Shown here in pieces: positions 52,191-64,000 of a stretch of DNA of 64,000 nt (positions within the stretch are counted from its first letter, which is position 1; every line of letters starts with the position of its first letter). The translations under genes were made by a program, and so were the position numbers. A model generated the notes under the pieces. It was not told the origin of the DNA. It made no database searches and worked only from the letters and a program-made list of their open reading frames with translations. The stretch covers positions 3,898,055 through 3,962,054 of the forward strand of contig NC_058508.1 in NCBI RefSeq assembly GCF_020382885.2, read 5' to 3'. Source of the stretch: Scatophagus argus. Lineage: Eukaryota; Chordata; Actinopteri; Scatophagidae.

Positions 52191-52218
<28 letters not shown>
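52191..52218. repeat. (AC)n microsatellite
   Basis: Lies eight bases upstream of the candidate acceptor of the unrecognised minus-strand gene, where it reads (GT)n. Confidence 0.95.
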
Positions 52219-52219
<1 letters not shown>

Positions 52220-52221
<2 letters not shown>

Positions 52222-53816
52222 TTAGAATGAGGCTCCACCAGTGCAGTAAAAACGGTGACTCTGAAAAATGTGCATTTCATAACTTTTCTTGAGAAATGAT
52301 TATTTCTGAGCACAGAGGCCTGTTGACTTTCCAGCCAATGGAGCCTAAACAGTGTAGACTTAACTAGCTGGACCCCAGTTAACCTTCATGTTTAAAACTG
52401 TGTGTGTGCACCGAGTTTCTGTGCTGGAAAAGTACACGACCCAACATTTACTGTGTTATTATGTAGGGAATATGCAACATATAAACACCAAACTTAAAGG
52501 CTGAACGTTTGAATAAAAGATGTTGACACGAGGCCTCTCTTTATAAACAGGCTCTCTAAGTCAGATAATTAAAGGCTCCACCTTAAGGCCCTTGTAAGGT
52601 GGCCCTGGGCTCAAGTTCCCAACGTTTTCCAATTAAAATGACTGCCAACCAACGCTGTACTTTTTACTTAACTACACTCGTGTCTTTTGGTTACTTGTTA
52701 CCCTCCAGATTAAGAGTTTTGCATCCAAAACAAATGAAGAATTTACGAAATGTGAGTCCTTGATGTAAATTAACCTACTTTACTACTCTACTCACAACTC
52801 ACAATTCTACTCACAATTTACAGCTCAAACAGTGAATTGAAAAGAAGTTTCACCTCAACCAACCATTAAAACTCACTACACACTAAACTACACATTAACA
52901 CATGAGTAATAATAATGTAATGATACATCGCAGTCTAACAGTAACAGTTTCAGTATTATCTGAATACTTCCTCCATCACTGCCGCCTCCTACACTGTGTT
53001 TAATACGCATGCGTTGGCCTGAACGGGTCCCTCATCTCTCTCTGCTTTATTCATCCGGAGTTTTCTTACAGGATATTGTGTGTACCATGTGACCCCCGGG
53101 CTGAGGTGAGGTGGGGGTGTTCATGACACAGCTTGTTGGCAATACATCAGTGAACTTTGAGGCTTTTTACAGTCATGAATTTCAAATACAGACAAAATTC
53201 AATAAGACTTTCAAAGTGTTCAAATCTCACATTTTCCATGATGGAAGTTCGTTGTGTCACTTTCGCCTTATTCAGGGAGTCTGTGGACCTTGACAGGATG
53301 GAAAAATCCTCAGTCGAAGCGCTAATTTTCCAAAAATAGCCGATTGAAAACTTGTGCAAAGCTTTCTTGACCGTCAGATGTTTGTTTGTTTTTGAATGAT
53401 GCTGGAACACGAATGATGCACCTGGAGACCAAACCTGGCAACCATGGAATCGTGCCCTTCCATCCTGTACACGTGTGTGATTGACAGGCGCGTCTCACCT
53501 GTGGGATTTCAAATCCCATCCATATTTCACTGTAGAGGAATGTACAGCTCTGACTGCGGCCTCATCGTGTTGTCTGCTACAAGTTGGCTCTCACTCTTTA
53601 TTTGAACTGATTCGATCTGTGCAGGCTTCTGCAACACTTTGACACGCACACTGCGTTTCAAGCTCATTTCTTCATGTGTTCACAGAGGATTTGGGATTTT
53701 CACTCAGTCTGTGTCTCAGCTTTGTCAGCTCTCACGCGTTTATGTACATTATGTTCCATAAACACCACAGAGTGTAAAAGATGTGTGTGCGGCTTTAATT
53801 GGCCTAATGAGGCGAG

Positions 53817-53850
<34 letters not shown>

Positions 53851-54674
53851 CACGTCCGCAACAATGAAACACAGTTTACTTAGAAGTTTTACTCTCTTAC
53901 TTCCCTCCAGATTGTCGCATTTATTAAAAAGTCCATAAACGTCAGTGCGAATAAGACAGAGTCTGTAACAGGTTAGATGAACGACTTTTACCCAAAAAGT
54001 CCTTCACATGTCATTAAATGTAATCCGTGTTTCTGCAGGACCCTGAGTGCTGACGTCCTGTGAGATACGCATTTTACGCTCAGCCGCAGTCATTTCATTA
54101 ATCATTTAAGATTTTCTACGTGTTGACACGATCAGTCAGGATTTAAGTGTAATTGACTTCCAGAACTTTTGTTGTTCCACACAGAATCCAGTTGTGCCCA
54201 GTAAAAACATCTGGATGAGTCCAGCACCATCACAGCTGCCCGGACGGATTTCGGGTTGTTTCATTTTTTTTATTGTTACGCGGATTACTACTGAATAATA
54301 TTCAGACAAGAAGTGAAGACAAATTCAGGCTGAAAGTCACAGATCAAACCTCAGGAGATTTTCCACTGAGCTAAATGGCACAATGAAATCAGGAACACAT
54401 CTGTAGCTTTGCCAATAAAACTAATTTGAATGTCACGACTTCCTTCTTAAAATCCTTAATAAAATAAAAGATAAATATGAAGAAAGTATTTATTCAGTCA
54501 GATCCCAGAGGAGCGTGTGATCGATTGGCTCTTTACCAGTCGAAGCCCTGCATTTTCTTCCTGTCCAATAGTCTTCTCTTCAGACGTCCTCTCAAACTTA
54601 CACCCCATCCAAAGAAGTATAGTGGGAGGATGCTTTACTTTACTCAAGGGGACTGTGCGTCCAGTTTCCTTTGT
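52220..54674. other. Intergenic, no gene recognised
   Basis: Only short ORFs. A (CA)n tract lies at 53817-53853. Upstream exons of the unrecognised minus-strand gene may lie here but none could be supported. Confidence 0.5.
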
Positions 54675-55163
54675 AGGATTTCACCTACATCTGCCGTATT
54701 GTTCAAAATGTATATTATATATGTGAGTGTGTGTGTGTATGTGTTCCCACAAATTAATTGTCATAATTGAATTCTCATTTCTTTCCTCCTCTCCTGCCTT
54801 TTTAGAGACTGTGATGGAAAGGGATCGCTACATGAGCCCCATGGAGGCGCAGGACTTTGGTCTTATCGACCGGGTCCTGGTCCATCCCCCTCAGGCAGGC
54901 CAGGATGAGCCTGAGCTGGTGCAGAAAGAACCACCAGCAGCAGCAGCAGCCAGTCCCTCTCCACAGCCGGAGTCTCCAGCTGCTGAGCAGGTTTCCCCTG
55001 GGACAAATCCCCCCTCCTCATACAAACCTGAGCCATGAGCCCACCACAGAGCTGCCACGAGTTGATACCTGGCAGTTCCTGAGAACAAGGCCAAGTTGTG
55101 TTTGTCTTGTCTGAAGTGGCTTCTTTCTTCCCCTTAACCAACGCTGTGCGATCTCCATATGTG
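54675..55163 (+). pseudogene. Duplicate of clpp last exon and flanks
   Basis: These 489 bases match 42609-43097 with three substitutions by eye. They include the intron end, the intact tttttag acceptor and the whole last coding exon; one change turns an Ala codon into Pro. There is no exon 1-6 counterpart, so it cannot make ClpP alone. The copy then jumps to sequence matching 44297 onward, losing the clpp polyadenylation signal. The reading frame is undamaged, which suggests a recent duplication. Confidence 0.92.
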
Positions 55164-55330
55164 ATTGTCTGTCTTTTGTCTGTGTGTCAGCCCTGTGGTG
55201 GTTTTTGTTGAATCAGACAGAATATAATTTCAAGTCTGGAGACACACTGGTCTGCTTTGCAAAGTTGTGTCTTCACTACAGAAGCAACAGCGCCCTCTGC
55301 TGTTGAAAAGGAGAGGAAGAAAATACTTAG
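55164..55330 (+). repeat. Continuation of the clpp-side duplication
   Basis: Matches 44297 to about 44450 ('attgtctgtcttttgtctgt' through 'cagcgccctctgctgttgaa'). The original intervening 1.2 kb is absent. Confidence 0.85.
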
Positions 55331-55549
55331 AACACCTGGTGCTTTCACACTTTCTGTCATCCGAGCACTGACCAAGTCTCACCCGTGCTTAGCTTTTAAG
55401 ATGAGACATGTTCAAGCATTCAGAGGATTACAGACAATACAGGCATGGGTGCTACAAACAAACTGTTGAAAATCATCATTAGACTTTTATTTGCCATTAT
55501 ACATTCATCTGCCGCTGCAGCTGGAGAAGAAGTGTCTTTCCTATAACAT

Positions 55550-55619
55550 GTTCCTCCGAGATTTAAAATTTAATCATTGGATACAATGTTCAGGGTGCTA
55601 ACCATTACACCATGGAACC
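55550..55619 (-). pseudogene. Decayed tRNA-Gln copy
   Basis: The 5' half, GGTTCCATGGTGTAATGGTT followed by AGCACC, is preserved on the minus strand. The anticodon and T arms are unrecognisable. Confidence 0.75.
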
Positions 55620-55721
55620 ACTTCAAAGCTCTAGATTTTCCTGCATAGAAAGTCATTTTATCATTCTAACTTTAAACAGGCTGACAATGTAGAAGCTTAA
55701 GGTGCCACTGCTCCCAAAATG

Positions 55722-55805
55722 TTTTCAGAGGTGGGACTTGAGTCCACACCACCAGGGCAAACTGCAATATGAATACAGAACTTTAGACCACTCAGCCATC
55801 CTAAC
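55722..55805 (-). pseudogene. Decayed tRNA-Leu copy with CAT in the anticodon position
   Basis: The minus strand reads GTTAGGATGGCTGAGTGGTC and then TAAAG..., a Leu-type body with a long variable arm. The anticodon loop reads TTCATAT. The acceptor and T stems have mismatches, so it is most likely dead. Confidence 0.75.
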
Positions 55806-56338
55806 TCCTTTAACAGCTTCTGTCCTAATACAAATCACTTAGTAAATAAAGCCTTACGTACCACCATGTGCACTGGGAATAAAAAAAAATGGAACAGATC
55901 CCTACATGATATTACCATGTGTGTTATACAGCCAGTGAAGCAGTGGTTACCTTTGTGGTGGGAGTCAAACAGGACACTCAGATTTGGAGCGTGTTTGAGT
56001 GATTACTCAAGTGAATTTCCAACTCTTAAGACGTACAAATGACATACTCTCAATTTAAATTGAAATTTACAGGCTCCAGATTTTGAATGCCTTCACTGTC
56101 TCCAAATTTGGGCTAGCCACTGGCTAGCTGGTGTCTCATTCATTTCCAAGAAAAGCAGTCAGACGTTAACAGTAAACCTTACTGTTGCAAAACAACTTAC
56201 TGAGTAAGAATCTTCAGTGTGCAGATGAGAAGAACTCATCAGTAAGGTTTAGCTTACACAAATGAAGAAACTGCTCCTTTATGAAGATTTATCCATTGCA
56301 GAGAAGTTGTATTGTCTCTTTAATTAGTCCTTAAGATC

Positions 56339-56410
56339 AGCTTCCACTGAGATGTGAACTCAGCTCATTGCTCATTGAGTCCAGCACACTAATCATTACA
56401 CCACAGGACC
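56339..56410 (-). pseudogene. Decayed tRNA-Gln copy
   Basis: Retains GGTCCTGTGGTGTAATGATT and a paired CTGAG/CTCAG T stem. The anticodon arm is scrambled (CTCAATGAGCAATG) and the acceptor stem is mismatched. Confidence 0.75.
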
Positions 56411-56586
56411 ACATGCAGTGTCTTCCATGATCTCAGCATGTGTGTTGTACATGCAGGGTACAGGACATAGAAATGATACAACAGTAACAACAACACAGAC
56501 AAAAACCCAAAAAAGCAGTTGTTTTTGTCCTTATGAAGACTACCCAGTAGCAGAGAACTTTTACTGCTTCCTTAGTTAGTATTTAA

Positions 56587-56634
56587 GATCCCACTAAGAG
56601 TTGATCTTGGATTGTTTACCATCACCATGAAACC
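56587..56634 (-). pseudogene. tRNA-Gln remnant
   Basis: A shrunken copy with only scattered matches to tRNA-Gln: GGTTTCATGGTGATGGT at one end and TCTTAGTGGGATC at the other. A further 3' fragment, 'ggttccaccaagacgtgagt', lies at 56674-56693 directly against a (CA)n tract. Confidence 0.5.
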
Positions 56635-56692
56635 TCTGCATTTCACACAGACAAATTCTTCCATGAGGGTTGGGTTCCACCAAGACGTGAGT

Positions 56693-56693
<1 letters not shown>

Positions 56694-56761
<68 letters not shown>
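56694..56761. repeat. (CA)n microsatellite
   Basis: About 34 uninterrupted CA units, the longest dinucleotide run in the window. It interrupts a tRNA-Gln 3' fragment. Confidence 0.97.
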
Positions 56762-56762
<1 letters not shown>

Positions 56763-56859
56763 CATATATCTATATATAGAGAGATAATTAAAGCATGTTT
56801 TTCACTTACTGAAAGCAGAAAGAATGCAGTAAAGACAATGCATCTCAAACACACAGGAG

Positions 56860-57045
56860 CAGTGGGCTGCATCAAGCGGGGGTTAAGTGCCCTGCTGAAG
56901 GGCACATCAGTCGGCTAATGGAGGGGAGGAGGATTTTTCGCATTAATCACTCCACCATACCCAAATTTTCCCTGGTGGGGGAATCTAACCAGCAACCCTC
57001 CAACCACAAGCCGCATCTCCAACCTCCAGGCCACAGCTGCCACCC
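56860..57045 (-). mobile_element. tRNA-derived SINE, reverse orientation
   Basis: The reverse complement contains 'gtggcctggaggttggagat' as head, and 'tgatgtgcccttcagcaggg' with 'cacttaaccccc' as body. This is the same layout as the SINE in carm1 intron 5. Confidence 0.6.
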
Positions 57046-57895
57046 TAATGATAGAGTAAGTGGGAAAAAGTCAAACAAGCTTCAAATCATTGCTGTGAAC
57101 TTTCTGCTGTGCGACTGTGACCTGAGCTGAGCTGACCTGAACGTGATCTGAGACGGCTGCTTTTGCATTGGCGACATGCGCTCTTCTTCTGACAACCTGT
57201 GAGTCAGTTGCTGTGAAAAGCACAAAAAGTGTTTCATCATTCAGAGCAGGATGCGATGTCAGCCTTATATTGGACAGCATGCAAACATTTGTTAGGATTT
57301 TCTGACCGGATTATGGACGTATTTTGTCACAGAGAAACTCTTCCAAACTGGTAAGTTCTGCTGTTCTTCACGACATGTCACGATATGAGTGTAAAATGGG
57401 TGGAGAAGAAATGAGTGAACGTATTATTTTGCAGTGTGCTGATCTGTCTTTGTAACACACAGGCAGAAGTACATGTTTGGTATCGCTGGAAAGTTCCGTT
57501 TGTGCTCCTTCATCTGACGCGCGTCTTATCTGCGCGATCAAGCCAGACTAATGGGTGCGCAGGTGGACGCAGAGCTATGCAGACTGTAACTCTGATCAAA
57601 TCTGAGCTCACTTCATAGATCTTTTTCTCTCTAACACAGACAAGTTGCACTTTGCTGTGATATGCGTGCCTTCTTGTTGTAACGAGTAGTTCCACAACAA
57701 TTCAACAGAGAAGAAGTGAATTTGGACGCGACATCTAACGGTTAAAATCAGTTGGTGTTTGGACCTCCTGCTGCGGTCCTGCTTGACACACCTGCTGTTG
57801 TCCCTTAGTCTTATTTCTACATTATTGTTTTTATTATTTTTTTTGTCACTCCTGTACTTTTTTATTGTTGCTGTTGCTATGCGTCTCTGTCTGTG

Positions 57896-57926
57896 TCCAG
57901 AGTGCTCACCATTAAAGCACAGGACC
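57896..57926 (-). pseudogene. tRNA-Gln 5'-half fragment, block B copy 2
   Basis: The same truncated half as at 45843-45874, differing by one base or so. Confidence 0.65.
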
Positions 57927-58046
57927 TCTATGCACACTGAGCAGTCTTTTGCAAATTCATTCTAAAAGAGCTCATCAATAAGGAACTCCTCCTTTATGAA
58001 AACTACCTCATTGTGGAGATTGCATCCTTAATTGGTACTAAAGAGC

Positions 58047-58118
58047 AGGTTCCACCGAGATTTGAACTCGGATCGCTGGATTCAGAGTCCAGAGTGCTAA
58101 CCATTACACCATGGAACC
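58047..58118 (-). tRNA. tRNA-Gln (anticodon CTG), consensus copy
   Basis: As I recall the vertebrate tRNA-Gln-CTG sequence, all 72 bases match, including T arm CCGAGTTCAAATCTCGG. All stems pair, so this is the best functional candidate of the Gln-CTG copies. The nearest downstream T-run is only three long, so termination may be inefficient. Confidence 0.92.
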
Positions 58119-58745
58119 TCTGCACACATGCGGCACACATGCAGCACACAGTGGCTTCATGATCTCAGCATGTGTGTCATCCTGACTTCAAATACTTGAA
58201 CCATCTCACTTGGACCAGCAACTCACTTCAAAATCAGAGAGAAGAATCCAGTGTTTTCCCTCAGAGAACCACGACCACGAAAACACAAAAGCATCTGAAA
58301 GGAGGAAACTCAGCCTTTGGTCATGTGCACGTGTTCCAGATACTTTGTCCCATCATTCATGAGCCACCAAAAATGGGGGTGGGTGTATAAAAACAGCTGT
58401 AATTCCTAAACAGTCAATCCCACACTTTTGTCAAAGCCCTTTAATTAAAGTTTTCTTCATTTCCAATTCAGTGTGGTGCTGTGCAGAGGCCAGATGCCAA
58501 CAACCTTGTACTTGTCCCAGTACATTGGGACCTAACTGTGTATACACAGACAAGAATACACCTACAAAGATTTCTTTGTGGTCACAGTGCTGACGGACTT
58601 ATTGTACAGAAATGGCAGTGGTCATTTGTGAATCACAAGAGAACTGACTGAAGAACAAGGACATTAAAAGACTGGAAAAAGAAATGTATGAATATGAATG
58701 GTTTCATTTCTCTTTTAGTTTCCGAAAGTCAATAAAGTTTTAGCC

Positions 58746-59327
58746 ACACAAAATGAGAAATTTCTCCTTTATGAAGGTTTCCCCACAGTGAAGAAATTAT
58801 CTTGTGTCTTTAATTAGGACTTAAGAAAAGGTTCCACTGAGATTTGAACTCAGATCACTGGATTCAGAGCCCAGAATGCTAACCATTACACCATGGAACC
58901 TCTGTATGTGGTGAGTAGACAGTTTCTTCTATGATTTCAGCATGTATATCATGCATGCAGAGCACTGAACATAGAAAGCATGCAGCAGTAACAACAACAC
59001 AGACAATAACAGAAAAAAAGCAGTTTTTACATTTAAGTAAATTTATTACAGTAACCTAGTAAGTGAAATGTTCACGGAGATGGGACAAATGGTCACTTCA
59101 AGGCTAATTCTGAGAGACTTCTTACAAACAGGGATGCTGTATAGGAAGGATTCTTAGCGTGCTAACTTTACTCAGGCTGACAAGGCTTAGAAACGGTGCT
59201 GCTGCTCATCTCCTTCATACACACTGCAGACTTTTGCCAGTATCATCTCACTGGCAGAGGTTATGATTCAGGAGCCTCCAGACCAAGACCTGCTAGGATG
59301 TGTGAAAAACACATGCTGTCAGAAGTG
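58746..59327. repeat. Duplicated block A, copy 2
   Basis: Counterpart of 45071-45667. It carries a tRNA-Gln and continues through a complete tRNA-Leu-like copy that is cut short in copy 1. Confidence 0.85.
58829..58900 (-). tRNA. tRNA-Gln (anticodon CTG), slightly diverged
   Basis: A 72-nt cloverleaf with CTCTGAA loop and compensated CTGAG/CTCAG T stem shared with 45.2 kb. The anticodon stem has one new G-U pair (CTGGG/TCCAG) and the D stem another. A TTTT run follows immediately. Functional status uncertain. Confidence 0.7.
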
Positions 59328-59399
59328 GGATTCAAAGCCACGCCTCCAGAGGAGACTGCGACCTGAACGCAGCATTTTAGACCACTCAGCCATCCTGAG
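59317..59399 (-). pseudogene. Decayed tRNA-Leu (CAG) copy
   Basis: The anticodon arm CTGCG-TTCAGGT-CGCAG is perfect. The first acceptor pair is lost (C opposite C) and the T stem ends in a C-C mismatch (GTGGC/CCCAC). Probably a non-functional relative of the tRNA-Leu at 48.2 kb. Confidence 0.75.
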
Positions 59400-60246
59400 T
59401 TTTTTCCACAGTGCTCATTTTGATTTATCTTGCACCTGCTTGTCTATTCCTTGGCTGTTTCAGGGGTTTTCCATTTATTTATTTATTTATTTTAATTACT
59501 TCTTAAAAACAGTTTACACCAATATTTTTCTCCCTCTGGCCTGCTTCCAGTTTTAGCCTAAGTTACTGATGACCTCAGACACCATTATTTCCAGGCCTTT
59601 TTGTATATAAATTCTTACAGTGATTATAATGAGGTTACATAGACAGTGTTTTAATACCATAGACAGTGCTTCACTATCATAAACAGTTCACAACTACACA
59701 GTTTTTACCTTCCATAGCTTACAGGCCCTTAAACAGTTGTACCTTTTAATACAGCTGTATCTTTCTTTTCTTTCAATCATAATCTGAACATAACATGACT
59801 ACTTCATGCTATCATATGGCATTGCATACTACAACTTTAGCTCATCACAACTTACTTAGAAATTATACCACAAAATTCATAAGTACTATTTATTGATTTA
59901 GTAAAGATTTTTTCCTATGCATTTGCATGGACTGAGCATGTGAATATGCAAGCAGTGTTTTCACTATGGATATGACTGTTTTTAATCATACATTTTCATT
60001 TTAATAACACTTTTACTTTGCAGCTGCAGAAGAGCATCTACTTATGACTTTGTGGTATTAAAAAGACATGTTGTGGTCAAGAACACGGAGGCTGGGTTAT
60101 GAAATGCTATCCTACAAATTCCTCTTTATTTGCCATTTGTGCTGATTATAAAGCTTCTGCCACCGCCGACACAAGCAGAGAAGCCACAAGCCAGACTGCA
60201 GCAGTGCCTCTCTGTGTCTGTACCAACCCTCCTCCAATTGATCAGG
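59400..60246. other. Intergenic, upstream of SRCR gene
   Basis: AT-rich and without recognised genes or repeats. It should contain the promoter of the SRCR gene, but no TATA box at a convincing place was identified. Confidence 0.5.

Positions 60247-64000
<3,754 letters not shown>

Larger units (their letters stand above)
57725..58694. repeat. Duplicated block B, copy 2
   Basis: Counterpart of 45667-46653. It contains the tRNA-Gln with consensus sequence and the older 5'-half fragment at 57896-57926. It is followed, after 51 bases, by block A copy 2. Confidence 0.85.

Noticed and set aside
54727-55038. 103-aa ORF as a second ClpP gene
   Set aside because: It reads from intron sequence into a copied last exon; exons 1-6 are absent, so no protease can be made.

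Overview
The window is vertebrate nuclear DNA, almost certainly from a ray-finned (percomorph-type) fish. The genes have short exons with GT/AG introns. (CA)n/(GT)n microsatellites are abundant. The interspersed repeats are teleost-style: L2-like LINE ends, Tc1/mariner remains, tRNA-derived SINEs and GCTAAC-rich dispersed repeats. No prokaryotic, CRISPR or plasmid feature is present, and I recognised no virus-like fossil.

Region 1 (about 3.1-33.7 kb) holds three genes that also neighbour each other on human 19p13.2. They are timm29 (-), yipf2 (+) and carm1 (-). timm29 and yipf2 are head to head. All splice junctions could be read: 2 exons/259 aa, 8 exons/307 aa and 16 exons/581 aa. Three carm1 donors (exons 3, 5 and 8) sit directly against CA-repeat tracts.

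Region 2 (35.4-43.4 kb) holds a small G-protein gamma-subunit gene (gng5-like, -, 72 aa) head to head with mitochondrial clpp (+, 7 exons, 269 aa, Ser-His-Asp triad intact). A Tc1 relic lies in a clpp intron and an L2 LINE relic in the gng intron.

Region 3 (44.7-59.4 kb) is a tRNA and segmental-duplication zone. tRNA-Gln (CTG and TTG) and tRNA-Leu (CAG) genes, with many decayed copies, all lie on the minus strand. Two blocks of about 0.6 and 1.0 kb occur as A-B near 45-46.7 kb and as B-A near 57.7-59.3 kb. The last exon of clpp with its flanks is copied nearly perfectly at 54.7 kb. Between the copies lies a diverged GC-rich minisatellite-like tract and an unrecognised spliced gene (50.5-52.2 kb, -).

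Region 4 (60.2 kb to the end) starts a secreted or membrane scavenger-receptor cysteine-rich (SRCR) gene. It has a split signal peptide and three group-B SRCR exons, and runs off the window.

No clearly new biological system is evident. The points most worth following are the permuted tRNA/clpp duplication, the CA-repeat-flanked carm1 splice donors, the unidentified spliced gene and the odd third SRCR exon.
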